From contig NZ_JAAAMK010000004.1 in NCBI RefSeq assembly GCF_024105665.1, forward strand, positions 186,001 through 250,000: DNA of 64,000 nucleotides. Direction: 5' to 3'. Under the pieces are notes generated by a model, which saw only the letters and a list, made by a program, of their open reading frames with translations, did not search any database and was not told where the DNA came from. Positions within the stretch are counted from its first letter, which is position 1. Each line of letters opens with the position of its first letter. The translations under genes were made by a program, and so were the position numbers. The stretch is from Aliihoeflea aestuarii (GTDB lineage: Bacteria > Pseudomonadota > Alphaproteobacteria > Rhizobiales > Rhizobiaceae). Below are positions 21,230 through 30,845 of the stretch, piece by piece.

Positions 21230-22597
21230 ATGACGGTTACCCAGTCGCCCTTCGTGCCGCCGGCCCCGCGCCCGCGTCAAAGCCCGCCCTCCACGCTCGG
21301 CATGATGCGGATCGTCTACAACAATCCGCTCGAATTGTGGGGTGAGCCTTCCTACAACGAAAAGTGGATATCGATCCGCCCCCGGATCGGCGGGCCGATG
21401 GTGATTGCCAACGATCCCGGCCTCATCCGCTATGTGCTCGTCGAGAACGCGAAGAATTACAGGATGGCGAAGGTTCGCCAGAAAATCCTGCGGCCGATAC
21501 TGCGCGACGGGCTTTTGACGGCCGAGGGCGAGGTTTGGAAGCGCTCGCGCAAGGCGATGGCGCCTGTGTTCACGCCGCGCAACATCGACGGCTTCGCCGA
21601 GGCCATGCACAAACGCTCCGTCGAATTCGCCGACCGATACTCGGTGCTCGAGCGCAGCGACATTTCGCGCGACATGACGATGCTGACTTACGATATCCTC
21701 GCCGAGACGCTTTTTTCAGGCGAGATCTCAGGCGAGCCCGGATCGTTCGCGCATCAGGTCGACCGGCTGTTCGAGACGATGGGGCGCGTCGATCCGATGG
21801 ATTTGCTCGGCGCGCCCGACTGGCTGCCGCGCTTCACCCGCATAAGGGGGAAAAAGTCGCTGGAGTTCTTCCGCAAGATCGTCGCCGACACGATCGAGTT
21901 GCGCAAAGGGCGCATCGCGCGCGGCGACGACGTGCCGAACGATTTCCTGACGCTGCTTCTCAAGGCGGAAGGGCCGGACGGGCTGTCGCGCGCGGAGATC
22001 GAGGACAACATCATCACCTTCATCGGCGCGGGCCACGAGACGACGGCGCGCGCGCTCGGCTGGACGCTCTATTGCCTTGCCGAAGCGCCGTGGGAACGCG
22101 AGAAGATCGAGGCTGAGATCGACGCGGCGATGGCGCGGAGCCTTCCGCCACAGGATTGGCTTGCCGCCATGCCGCTCACCCGCGCGGCGTTCGAAGAGAC
22201 AATGCGGCTCTATCCGCCTGCTCCCTCGATCAACCGCGAGGCGATTGCGGCCGATCGCTATGAGGACCTCGAGATCGTCAAGGGCGCACAGGTGCTCGTC
22301 ATGCCGTGGACGGTGCATCGCCACCGCGCGATCTGGGACAATCCCGAGGCTTTCATGCCCTCGCGCTTCCACCCGGAAAACCGCGAGGCAATCGACCGCT
22401 ACCAATACCTGCCGTTCGGCGCGGGGCCACGCATCTGCATCGGTGCCGCCTTCGCCATGCAGGAGGCGGTCATCGCGCTCGCCGTGTTGATGGCGCGCTA
22501 CCGCTTCGACACCTTGCCCGAGACGAAGCCGTGGCCGGTGCAGAAACTGACGACGCAGCCACAGGGCGGCCTGCCGATGAAGGTCACGCGCAGGTAG
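21230..22597 (+). CDS. cytochrome P450
   Basis: A 455-residue haem monooxygenase. The I-helix oxygen motif is AGHETTAR, the K-helix ExxR is EETMR (with LYPP), and the haem loop FGAGPRICIG holds the thiolate Cys. No membrane anchor is present, so a soluble class I enzyme using a separate ferredoxin is likely; no redox partner is encoded nearby. The substrate is unknown. It is convergent with the cyclase-family gene with a 1-base gap. Confidence 0.9.
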   Translation: MTVTQSPFVPPAPRPRQSPPSTLGMMRIVYNNPLELWGEPSYNEKWISIRPRIGGPMVIANDPGLIRYVLVENAKNYRMAKVRQKILRPILRDGLLTAEGEVWKRSRKAMAPVFTPRNIDGFAEAMHKRSVEFADRYSVLERSDISRDMTMLTYDILAETLFSGEISGEPGSFAHQVDRLFETMGRVDPMDLLGAPDWLPRFTRIRGKKSLEFFRKIVADTIELRKGRIARGDDVPNDFLTLLLKAEGPDGLSRAEIEDNIITFIGAGHETTARALGWTLYCLAEAPWEREKIEAEIDAAMARSLPPQDWLAAMPLTRAAFEETMRLYPPAPSINREAIAADRYEDLEIVKGAQVLVMPWTVHRHRAIWDNPEAFMPSRFHPENREAIDRYQYLPFGAGPRICIGAAFAMQEAVIALAVLMARYRFDTLPETKPWPVQKLTTQPQGGLPMKVTRR

Positions 22598-22598
22598 G

Positions 22599-23423
22599 TC
22601 AGACCATCGCAAAGATGCGCGCCGGGCCGCCCGTTCCACCACGCACCTTCGGCGCACCGACGATCAGTGTCGCGCCCGAGGCCGGCAACGCGCCCAGATT
22701 GGCGATACCCTCGATGCCGTAACGCCCGGACGGCAGCCATTCATTGTGGACCGCGAAATCCGGCGACATGCCATAGTCCAACGAGAGCGTATCGACCGCG
22801 ATCGCCTTCACATTGCCCGCCTCGATCAGCATCTGCGCAGCTTCGATATGAAAACCGGGGAAATGCATCGTGCCGTCCGCATCCGCATTGCGGAACTTGT
22901 CGTCGTGCAGATGTTCACCCCAGCCCGACAGCATCGCCACGCAGGCACCGTCGGGCAATTCGCCATTGGCGGACACCCATGCCTCGATGTCGTCGGGCGT
23001 GACCTGTACGTCCGCATCGGCCTCAGCCTTTTCGCGGATGTCGATGACGGCCAGAGGACAGATCAGATCCTCGACCGGGATTTCGGCGACCGAGCGCCCA
23101 TCGGCCGAAAAGTGCAGCGGCGCGTCGATATGCGTGCCGGTGTGCTCATTGATGCGCCATTCGTTGAGGTTGAACGTGTCCTTCGCGAAGGAAAATTTCT
23201 GCTCGATGAAAAGCTGCTGGTCGCCGAAGAAGGTCGGAAACTCCTCATAGAGTTCATGCGTCAGATCTTCGGCACGCATTGCCGCTTGAGCAAGCGCGGG
23301 ACGGGCGGAAAAACCGGTCGACGCAAGAGCGGCGCCAGCCGCCGCGGCTCCCGTTCCGCGAAAGAATGCGCGGCGCGACAGCATGCTGGATTTGACGTTC
23401 TCGATGACGCAGACATGGCACAT
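22599..23423 (-). CDS. Tat-exported cyclase-family metal-dependent hydrolase
   Basis: A 274-residue member of the cyclase family (kynurenine formamidase and isatin hydrolase are relatives), which hydrolyses cyclic or N-acyl amides using a metal. The metal motif HTGTHIDAPLHF is intact, followed by the late FPGFHIEA. The N-terminus has a twin-arginine signal (SRRAFFRG, hydrophobic stretch, ARPALAQA), so the mature enzyme is probably periplasmic. The ATG at 23423 follows GGAGAG. The signal starts about 16 residues in, after MCHVCVIENVK, an unusual leader that includes two Cys. Confidence 0.75.
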   Translation of the reverse strand: MCHVCVIENVKSSMLSRRAFFRGTGAAAAGAALASTGFSARPALAQAAMRAEDLTHELYEEFPTFFGDQQLFIEQKFSFAKDTFNLNEWRINEHTGTHIDAPLHFSADGRSVAEIPVEDLICPLAVIDIREKAEADADVQVTPDDIEAWVSANGELPDGACVAMLSGWGEHLHDDKFRNADADGTMHFPGFHIEAAQMLIEAGNVKAIAVDTLSLDYGMSPDFAVHNEWLPSGRYGIEGIANLGALPASGATLIVGAPKVRGGTGGPARIFAMV

Positions 23424-23498
23424 GGGGCTCTCCGGGCTTGAGTAAGGCGAGAGCGTGAACCCGATTTGACGTCGCGGCAAGCGCGATTTTTCGCCCGT

Positions 23499-23853
23499 CT
23501 AATCCCGCCCCTGAAAGATGTTTTCGACATGCACCGGCCAGCGGCGTGGCAGCACCGCCACCATGTCGAAGCGGATGGACAGCCGCGCATGGTCAAGCTG
23601 GCGCGCCCGCCATTGATCGGCCGCCGCCTCGATGCGCCTCTGCGACGAGTTGCCGATCGCATCCATCGCCGCGACCAGCGATGCGCGCGCCTTCACCTCC
23701 ACGATGGCGACGAGATCGCCGCGCCGCGCGACGATGTCGATTTCGCCGGATCTGGTGCGGAAATTGCGCGCGAGGATGCGATAGCCTTTCAGCCGCAATG
23801 CCATGCAGGCGAGCCATTCCGCCCGGTTGCCCTTGCGATATGCCGCCAGCCTG

Positions 23854-23861
<8 letters not shown>
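23499..23861 (-). CDS. YraN (UPF0102) family endonuclease-like protein
   Basis: A 120-residue YraN-family protein with a PD-(D/E)xK nuclease-like core: [21 protein letters not shown] holds the Asp and the ExK. Its role is unknown, with links proposed to DNA processing. Start ATG 23861 overlaps the last 8 bases of rsmI on the same strand, a conserved gene pair, so the two are co-translated. Confidence 0.85.
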
Positions 23862-24747
<886 letters not shown>

Positions 24748-24909
24748 GCCGCCTTCATGGCATGACCTGCCGCCCATTCAAAGCGCCTGAATGGAACCAA
24801 GAGCCGCACAGCCAGTTCGAAGGCAAGATGCGGAGCGCAAACCAATGCCGTTGATCCTTCAGGACAGTTTCGAGCCCTATTACGCCGGCAAGACCGCGCG
24901 CAACGACAA

Positions 24910-26061
24910 TCAGCGTGCCAGATCGGCCACCACGGCATCAAGCACGATCATGCCCTCCGACGTCGCCCGCAAACGCGAATTGCCGACCGGCGCGACGAGG
25001 CGTTCGTCCTGGAGCACGGCGATCCGCTTCGAGGACAGCGAGCGGCCTGACAACGATTCGTAGCGCGACAAGTCGATCCCTTCTGCCAACCGCAGCCCCA
25101 TCAGCAGAAACTCGTCGGCTTCCTCCTCGCGCGTCAAAACCTCCCCGCCGATGACGCCGTGGCCTTTATCCTCCACATGAGCCAGCCATGTTTCGGGATG
25201 TTTTTCGGTGAAGGTCACGATGCGCCGGCCGTTTTCCACGAAGCGGCCATGCGCGCCGGGGCCGAACCCGACATATTCGCCGTAGCGCCAGTAAATAAGA
25301 TTGTGCCGGCTCTCCGCGCCGGGTCGCGCGTGGTTCGAAATCTCGTAGGCCGGAAGGCCGCGCGCGGCGGTCACTTCCTGCGTCAGCGCATAAAGATCGG
25401 CCGAATGGTCGGCGTCCGGCATCTCGAACTTGCCCGCCTCATGCAGAAGCTGAAAGCGGGTGCCGTCCTCGATGGTCAGTTGATAGAGCGACAGATGATC
25501 GGCCGCATAGCCAATCGCGCGGTCGAGTTCGGCCGCCCATTGGTCGAGCGTCTGATGCGGGCGCGCATAGATCAGGTCGAAGGACAGGCGCGGGAAGATT
25601 TCGCGCGCAAGACCGATCGCGTGCAGCGCGCCCTCGACATCGTGCAGGCGGCCGAGAAACCTCAAATCGGAATCGTTCAGAGCCTGAACGCCGAGCGAGA
25701 CGCGGTTGACACCCGCTGCCCGGTAGCCGCGAAAGCGTGCGGCTTCCACCGATGACGGGTTGGCCTCGAGCGTGATCTCGATGCCGTCCGCCACATGCCA
25801 GTGACGCGCGACGCTTTCCAGCACCGCACCGACCGTTTCCGGCTGCATCAGCGACGGCGTGCCGCCGCCCAGAAAGATCGACGACACGTCTCGCGGGCCG
25901 GTACGGGCGCGCATCGTCGCCATTTCGCGCTCGAAAGCGGCGGCAAAACGCGGCTGATCCACCGGCTGGTGGCGGACATGGGAATTGAAGTCGCAATACG
26001 GGCATTTGGCCGCACAGAACGGCCAGTGGATGTAGATTCCGAAGCCCGGATCGTCGCTCAT
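24910..26061 (-). CDS. hemW: radical SAM haem chaperone HemW
   Basis: A 383-residue radical-SAM protein formerly annotated as coproporphyrinogen III oxidase. The cluster motif is [13 protein letters not shown], the SAM-binding GGGTPS follows, and the haem-binding HNLIYW (HNxxYW) marks HemW rather than HemN. The start at 26061 overlaps the rdgB stop (ATGA), so the pair is co-translated. HemW is thought to insert haem into respiratory proteins. Confidence 0.93.
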   Translation of the reverse strand: MSDDPGFGIYIHWPFCAAKCPYCDFNSHVRHQPVDQPRFAAAFEREMATMRARTGPRDVSSIFLGGGTPSLMQPETVGAVLESVARHWHVADGIEITLEANPSSVEAARFRGYRAAGVNRVSLGVQALNDSDLRFLGRLHDVEGALHAIGLAREIFPRLSFDLIYARPHQTLDQWAAELDRAIGYAADHLSLYQLTIEDGTRFQLLHEAGKFEMPDADHSADLYALTQEVTAARGLPAYEISNHARPGAESRHNLIYWRYGEYVGFGPGAHGRFVENGRRIVTFTEKHPETWLAHVEDKGHGVIGGEVLTREEEADEFLLMGLRLAEGIDLSRYESLSGRSLSSKRIAVLQDERLVAPVGNSRLRATSEGMIVLDAVVADLAR

Positions 26062-26705
26062 GCGGCTCCCAGCATGTCGCGCGCGAAAAGCTGGAACGCG
26101 CGGGCGCGGTGCGACAGCGCGTTTTCTTGCCCCGGCGTCCATCCGTGCTTCTCCGCCGCTTCCATCTCGCCGAAGGTGCGCTCGTGCCCTTGGGGCTGGA
26201 ACATCGGATCGTAGCCGAAGCCGCGGTCCCCGCGCGGCGGCCAGACCAGCGTACCTTCCACCTCGCCGCGGAAATATTCGGCATGCCCGTCCGGCCAGGC
26301 GACGCAGATCACCGAGACGAAGCGCCCGGCGCGCTGCGACGGCGCGGTCGCGCCCTTCTTGCCCATCAGGAGGTTGGTGCGCTCCATCGCAATCTTGAAG
26401 TCGCGCGTGCCGTCGGCCAGTTCGGCCCAGTTGGCCGTATAGACGCCGGGGTCGCCGCCGAGCGCATCTACCATCAGGCCCGAATCGTCCGAAAGCGCCG
26501 GCAGGCCCGTCGCGATCGCCGCCGAATGCGCCTTGATATAGGCGTTTTCCTCGAAGGTCGTGCCGGTTTCCTCAGGCTCGGGCAGGCCGTATTCGGCAGC
26601 CGATTTCGCCTCGAAGCCGAAGGGCGCGATCAAATCCGCGATCTCGGCCAGCTTGCCCGCATTGTGGCTCGCCACAACGATCTTCTTTTCGTCCAGTGTG
26701 CGCAT
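26058..26705 (-). CDS. rdgB: XTP/dITP diphosphatase (RdgB/HAM1)
   Basis: A 215-residue house-cleaning pyrophosphatase that removes dITP, dXTP and ITP from the nucleotide pool. The motifs [10 protein letters not shown] (near 14-23), [23 protein letters not shown] and GFGYDPMF are all intact. ATG 26705 overlaps by one base the stop of the VOC gene upstream and its own stop overlaps hemW, giving a tight VOC-rdgB-hemW operon. Confidence 0.93.
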   Translation of the reverse strand: MRTLDEKKIVVASHNAGKLAEIADLIAPFGFEAKSAAEYGLPEPEETGTTFEENAYIKAHSAAIATGLPALSDDSGLMVDALGGDPGVYTANWAELADGTRDFKIAMERTNLLMGKKGATAPSQRAGRFVSVICVAWPDGHAEYFRGEVEGTLVWPPRGDRGFGYDPMFQPQGHERTFGEMEAAEKHGWTPGQENALSHRARAFQLFARDMLGAA

Positions 26706-27118
26706 CAAAGCCCCCAGATTCTTGGTTCGGCGATCTCGAGCGAATTGCCCGCCGGATCGCGAAAATAGATGGATCGTGCGTCCGAGGACGGCCAACGGAA
26801 ATCCGCCTCTATCGCGATGCCGTTTTCTTTCAGATGCGCCTTCCAGCGCTCGATTTCGTCGCCTGTGCCGGCAAAGCACAGATGTCCGGCGCCCGAAGTC
26901 CCATGCGGCGGAACGGGAAGCCGCGCATCGGGAGACGGCGGCTGGACGGTCGCCTCGGGATTGAAAAGCAAGAGAACGCCTGAGCCACAGCGGAAGAAGA
27001 CGTGCCGGCCCTCGACTTTCGCGATCCGCTCCAGCCCCATGATTTCGGCATAGAACGTCTCGGCAGCGTCGAGGTCATCCACGTAGAGTGCGGATTCGAG
27101 GATGGCGGATGGGGTCAT
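26705..27118 (-). CDS. VOC-family (glyoxalase/bleomycin-resistance fold) protein
   Basis: A 137-residue vicinal-oxygen-chelate protein with two beta-alpha-beta modules: [19 protein letters not shown] at the N-terminus and [16 protein letters not shown] at the C-terminus. Metal ligands would come from the His in AGHLCF and the Glu in SLEIAEP. The substrate is unknown. It is the first gene of the unit with rdgB and hemW. A palindromic repeat lies upstream. Confidence 0.8.
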   Translation of the reverse strand: MTPSAILESALYVDDLDAAETFYAEIMGLERIAKVEGRHVFFRCGSGVLLLFNPEATVQPPSPDARLPVPPHGTSGAGHLCFAGTGDEIERWKAHLKENGIAIEADFRWPSSDARSIYFRDPAGNSLEIAEPRIWGL

Positions 27119-27161
27119 GACGCGACTTGCCGTGCCGAATCTTCATGCGGTAAAGGCGCGG

Positions 27162-27280
27162 CATGGACCCCTGTGACGAGCACAGGGGTGACGGCGGCGA
27201 GGATATTGGAAATCACAACCGCCGACGACTGGCACATTCCTTCGATCCCGTCATTCCTGTGCTCGTCACAGGAATCCATG
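27162..27280. repeat. palindromic intergenic repeat, copy 1
   Basis: Two inverted arms flank a 55-base variable centre. The left arm at 27162-27190 reads CATGGACCCCTGTGACGAGC and continues ACAGGGGTGAC. The right arm at 27250-27280 is its reverse complement apart from base changes. Each arm is itself palindromic (CCTGTG-ACGAG-CACAGG), so it can fold as two small hairpins or one long one. A second copy lies at 55339-55459 with the same arm sequence and spacing. It lies upstream of the VOC gene and beyond the rph stop. Confidence 0.85.
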
Positions 27281-27341
27281 CCTGAACCTCTCCACGAGAA
27301 AGGGTGCATTTCACCTGAATGAAGAACTGCCAGCACCAGAC

Positions 27342-28058
27342 TTACCCGATCGCCATCTTCTGCAAATCGACCAGCCGCGCGATGCCCTTTTTCGCCAGAC
27401 CCATCAATTGCGCGAATTCTTCTTCGGAAAACGGCTTGCCCTCGGCCGTGCCCTGGATTTCCACGATGCCGCCTTTGCCGGTCATGACGAAATTGGCGTC
27501 GGTGCCGGCGGATGAATCCTCCAGATAGTCGAGATCGATGACCGGGTTGCCCTCATGAATGCCGCAGGAGATGGCCGCGACATGGTCCTTCAGTACTTTC
27601 GAAACCTGAACCATCTGGCGTGCTTCCATCCAGCGCAGGCACTCGTGCAGCGCGACGAATCCGCCGGTGATCGCGGCCGTGCGCGTGCCGCCATCGGCCT
27701 GGATCACGTCGCAATCGACCGTGATCTGCACTTCGCCCAGCGCCTGCAAATCCACCACCGCGCGCAAGGAACGGCCGATCAGGCGCTGGATTTCCAGCGT
27801 GCGGCCGCCCTGCTTGCCGCTCGACGCCTCACGGCGCATGCGATCGCCCGTCGCGCGCGGCAGCATGCCGTATTCGGCGGTCACCCAGCCCTTGCCGGAA
27901 TTGCGCAGCCAGCCGGGAACGCGCTCCTCAAGGCTTGCAGTGCACAGGACATGCGTGTCGCCGAACTTGACGAGGCAGGAGCCCTCGGCATGTTTGGAAA
28001 TACCGCATTCGAAGGAGATCGCCCGCATTTCGTCGGGCTGGCGCTTGGATGGCCGCAT
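27342..28058 (-). CDS. rph: ribonuclease PH
   Basis: A 238-residue phosphorolytic exoribonuclease that trims tRNA 3' ends. Typical are [12 protein letters not shown] at the N-terminus, [43 protein letters not shown] (nucleic acid and phosphate binding) and [18 protein letters not shown]. Start ATG 28058 matches all family members; the frame runs a further 56 codons. It is divergent from hrcA, the standard order in alphaproteobacteria. Confidence 0.95.
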   Translation of the reverse strand: MRPSKRQPDEMRAISFECGISKHAEGSCLVKFGDTHVLCTASLEERVPGWLRNSGKGWVTAEYGMLPRATGDRMRREASSGKQGGRTLEIQRLIGRSLRAVVDLQALGEVQITVDCDVIQADGGTRTAAITGGFVALHECLRWMEARQMVQVSKVLKDHVAAISCGIHEGNPVIDLDYLEDSSAGTDANFVMTGKGGIVEIQGTAEGKPFSEEEFAQLMGLAKKGIARLVDLQKMAIG

Positions 28059-28195
28059 GGGTTTCAGCTTTTCTCGTCGTTTCAGGTTTGCCCGGCTTCT
28101 AACCTTGTCGGTAGAGTGAGGCAAAGGAAAAGCGGCACATGGTTCCACCAGCGGCGCAAAGTTCCTATATCCGGGGCTCCACAGATGCTGATCCG

Positions 28196-29263
28196 ATGCA
28201 CATGATAACCGATCCGACGCTGCCAAATCTCGATTCGCGCTCGCGCGACATCTTCCGGCTGATCGTCGACAATTACATGCGCGAGGGTGAGCCGCTGGGC
28301 TCGCGCAGCCTGTCGCGGCTCCTGCCCGGCTCGCTGTCGTCCGCGACGATCCGAAACGTGATGTCGGACCTCGAACATCTGGGGCTGATCTACGCGCCTC
28401 ACGTTTCGGCCGGCCGCCTGCCGACGCAGGCCGGGCTTCGCTTCTTCGTCGACGCCTTCATGGAACTGGGAGACCTCACCAGCGACGAACGGCACCGGAT
28501 CGAAAGCCAGGTGCGCGCGTCGGGCTCGGGCCAGACGCTCGAACATATCCTGACCGACGCCAGCCAGATGCTGTCGGGCCTGTCGCGCGGCGCGGGCCTC
28601 GTCCTGACGTCCAAGAGCGAGGCGGCGCTCAAGCATATCGAATTCATCCGGCTCGAACCTACGAAGGCGCTGGCCGTCATGGTCAGCCATAGCGGCGATG
28701 TCGAGAACCGCATCGTCGACCTGCCGGCCGGCGTCACATCATCCCAACTCGTCGAGGCGTCGAACTTCCTCAACGCGCATATTCGCGGCCGCACGCTCGT
28801 CGAGGCCAAGGCGGAAATCGGCCGCCTCAAGGAAGAGACGCGCACCGCGCTCGACACGTTGTCGCAGGATCTGGTGGAGCGCGGCCTTGCGATCTGGGCC
28901 GGCGAAGGGTCGGGGCTTCAAACGCGGCTCATTGTGCGCGGCCATGCTAATCTTCTCGAAAACGTCACCGCGCAGGCCGATATCGAGCTTTTGCGTCACC
29001 TGTTCGAGGATCTGGAGACCAAGGACGGGATGCTGCAGCTTCTCGACCTCGCCGAGGCAGGCCCCGGCGTGCGCATCTTCATCGGCTCGGAGAACAAGCT
29101 CTTTTCGCTGTCGGGCTCTTCGCTCGTCGTCGCGCCCTATCGCGACAAAGACGCCCGCGTAATCGGCGCACTCGGCGTCATCGGGCCGACACGGCTCAAC
29201 TATGCCCGCATCGTTCCCATGGTCGATTACACCGCCCAGATCGTCAGCCGCCTGCTCGGCTAA
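28196..29263 (+). CDS. hrcA: heat-inducible transcription repressor HrcA
   Basis: A 355-residue repressor of groESL/dnaK-type operons through the CIRCE element. The winged-helix N-terminus ([44 protein letters not shown]) is followed by a GAF-like C-terminal domain with [20 protein letters not shown] and FIGSENKLF. The start is uncertain: ATG 28196 and 28202 fit family N-termini but lack a ribosome site, while ATG 28139 has AGGAAA upstream and would add 19 residues. No CIRCE sequence was seen in the window. grpE, its usual downstream neighbour, is not next to it. Confidence 0.92.
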   Translation: MHMITDPTLPNLDSRSRDIFRLIVDNYMREGEPLGSRSLSRLLPGSLSSATIRNVMSDLEHLGLIYAPHVSAGRLPTQAGLRFFVDAFMELGDLTSDERHRIESQVRASGSGQTLEHILTDASQMLSGLSRGAGLVLTSKSEAALKHIEFIRLEPTKALAVMVSHSGDVENRIVDLPAGVTSSQLVEASNFLNAHIRGRTLVEAKAEIGRLKEETRTALDTLSQDLVERGLAIWAGEGSGLQTRLIVRGHANLLENVTAQADIELLRHLFEDLETKDGMLQLLDLAEAGPGVRIFIGSENKLFSLSGSSLVVAPYRDKDARVIGALGVIGPTRLNYARIVPMVDYTAQIVSRLLG

Positions 29264-29265
29264 GG

Positions 29266-29505
29266 CGCATGGGGATCCATTTTGAATTGATGACGGCTGC
29301 TGCGAGACAGATCAATACGGAGAAGCTCTGGTCAATTTTGTCCGCTCTCATGGCGATTCGCTTGAAGTCCTCAAGCGTGCAGAATACGTTTCCGATCAGA
29401 TGTCCGCTTGCTTCTGGATATCGCGGTCGAGCGGAAGCGCTTTGCGCCTATGGGATGCCGGGAGATGACGATCCTGGCGCCGCCGCGGTATAGAGGCCGG
29501 CCTGG
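29266..29505 (-). pseudogene. IS5-family transposase relic (C-terminal fragment)
   Basis: On the minus strand the frame ends with SGHLIGNVFCTLEDFKRIAM, then RADKIDQSF and LICLAAAVINSKW. This is the characteristic tail of IS5-group transposases (family pattern RHLIENFFxxLKxFRRIATRYDK, then MIYLAAAVINSR). Upstream the similarity continues in another frame (ARIVISRHPIGAKRF), so there is at least one frameshift and no start. The relic sits immediately after hrcA and marks the left edge of the accessory island. The plus-strand open frame over the same bases is antisense noise. Confidence 0.65.
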
Positions 29506-29673
29506 TCATCGAACTTTTCACCGCAGTCGAGTGCGAAAACGACTTCGTGGCGGCCGTATATGAGCCGGTTTAAACAGGATGCGCTATAGACGCCGGCTCA
29601 GGGAATATGATGCCTTGTGCAATATAAGAGAAAAAGAGCGGCAGGGTTGCTTGTCGAGAAGGACATTTAGGAA
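29506..29673. other. non-coding stretch upstream of the glycosyltransferase
   Basis: Between the transposase relic and the glycosyltransferase there is no convincing gene. The sequence turns AT-rich from about 29560 onward, unlike the preceding core. It presumably holds the promoter of the next gene, but no clear -35/-10 pair could be fixed. Confidence 0.5.
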
Positions 29674-30783
29674 TTGAAGGTTCTCCATTTATTCAAAACA
29701 TATTTTCCAGATAGTTTTACTGGAGTTGAGAGAGTAATATGGAACCTCTCTGAGGGAACTTCTCCAATGGGAGTAGACAGCAGCGTCTTGACGCTAAGTT
29801 CGGATCCAAAAGCAATTCTTCAAGTCGAGAATCATAAAGTTCACCAGGCGAATTTAGATTTTTATTTGGCATCTACCGGTTTTTCGGTATCTCTTTTTAA
29901 GAAATTCTCTAAAATTAGTGAACAGGCAGATGTCATTCACTACCATTTCCCTTGGCCTATGATCGATTTGGTGCATCTATTATGCCGGCCATCGAAGCCG
30001 ACCATCGTTACCTATCATTCCGATATCGTTAAGCAGAGATTTTTGGGAAAATTGTATGCTCCTCTCATGCATCTATTCCTTGGAAGCGTCGACAAGATAG
30101 TCGCAACCTCCCCCAACTATCTCGAGACAAGCAAAGTGTTGCAACGATGGGAAGCGAAGACGACTGTCGTGCCTATCGGTATTGACGAACGCATCCCTCC
30201 GGATGAAACGATTTTAAATCGCTGGCGTGGACGTGTAGGCGATAATTTCTTCCTCTTCGTGGGTGCTTTACGCTACTATAAGGGCCTCAGCTATCTTCTC
30301 GAAGCCGCTCGCGCCACGGGGTTGCCAGTCGTCATTGCCGGGAAGGGAGAAAGCGACTTTCACATCGGCGACGCATTGCCGAATGTTCATTTTGTCGGCG
30401 AAATTACGGATTCCGACAAAGAGGCTCTTCTCAGTCTTTGCCGAGCCTTTGTATTTCCTTCGCATTTGCGCTCAGAGGCTTTCGGTGTAGCGTTGCTGGA
30501 AGCGGCACGAGCGGGAAAGCCAATGATTAGCTGCGAGATCGGCACCGGCACGAGCTACGTGAACAAGGACGGCGAAACGGGTATTGTTGTTCCTCCCGCA
30601 AGCAGCGAGGCTCTCGCAGATGCCATGAAAACATTGGCTGGCGAACATGACCTTGTGGAACGGTTCGGTGTGGCAGCTCGTCAACGCTATGAGACGCTTT
30701 TTCGGGCTGAAGATATGTGTGCCGGCTACTACGACATCTATGCCCAACTGATCGCCGACCACCGTCAGAAGAAGACCTCTTGA
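29674..30783 (+). CDS. GT4-family glycosyltransferase
   Basis: A 369-residue GT-B retaining glycosyltransferase. The N-terminal domain starts KVLHLFKTYFPDSFTGVERV and the C-terminal donor domain has VGALRYYKGLSYLL and the acid loop EAFGVALLEAARAGKP with the E-x7-E pattern. It probably adds a sugar, perhaps mannose or perosamine, to the O-polysaccharide specified by the following genes. The start is TTG at 29674 after AGGA. The first 500 bases are clearly AT-rich with codon use unlike the core, suggesting recent transfer. It converges on the phosphomannomutase gene. Confidence 0.85.
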   Translation: MKVLHLFKTYFPDSFTGVERVIWNLSEGTSPMGVDSSVLTLSSDPKAILQVENHKVHQANLDFYLASTGFSVSLFKKFSKISEQADVIHYHFPWPMIDLVHLLCRPSKPTIVTYHSDIVKQRFLGKLYAPLMHLFLGSVDKIVATSPNYLETSKVLQRWEAKTTVVPIGIDERIPPDETILNRWRGRVGDNFFLFVGALRYYKGLSYLLEAARATGLPVVIAGKGESDFHIGDALPNVHFVGEITDSDKEALLSLCRAFVFPSHLRSEAFGVALLEAARAGKPMISCEIGTGTSYVNKDGETGIVVPPASSEALADAMKTLAGEHDLVERFGVAARQRYETLFRAEDMCAGYYDIYAQLIADHRQKKTS

Positions 30784-30845
30784 GATTCAAATCTCGATCA
30801 AGTTCCGGACGAAGTCCTGGACGTCAAGAGGCTTCCGCTCAAATA

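Noticed and set aside
27115-27336. 73-codon minus-strand open frame
   Set aside because: It is a translation of the palindromic repeat; a similar peptide recurs at 55.2-55.4 kb for the same reason.
29269-29493. 74-codon plus-strand open frame
   Set aside because: It runs antisense to the IS5-type transposase relic, whose family pattern is on the minus strand.
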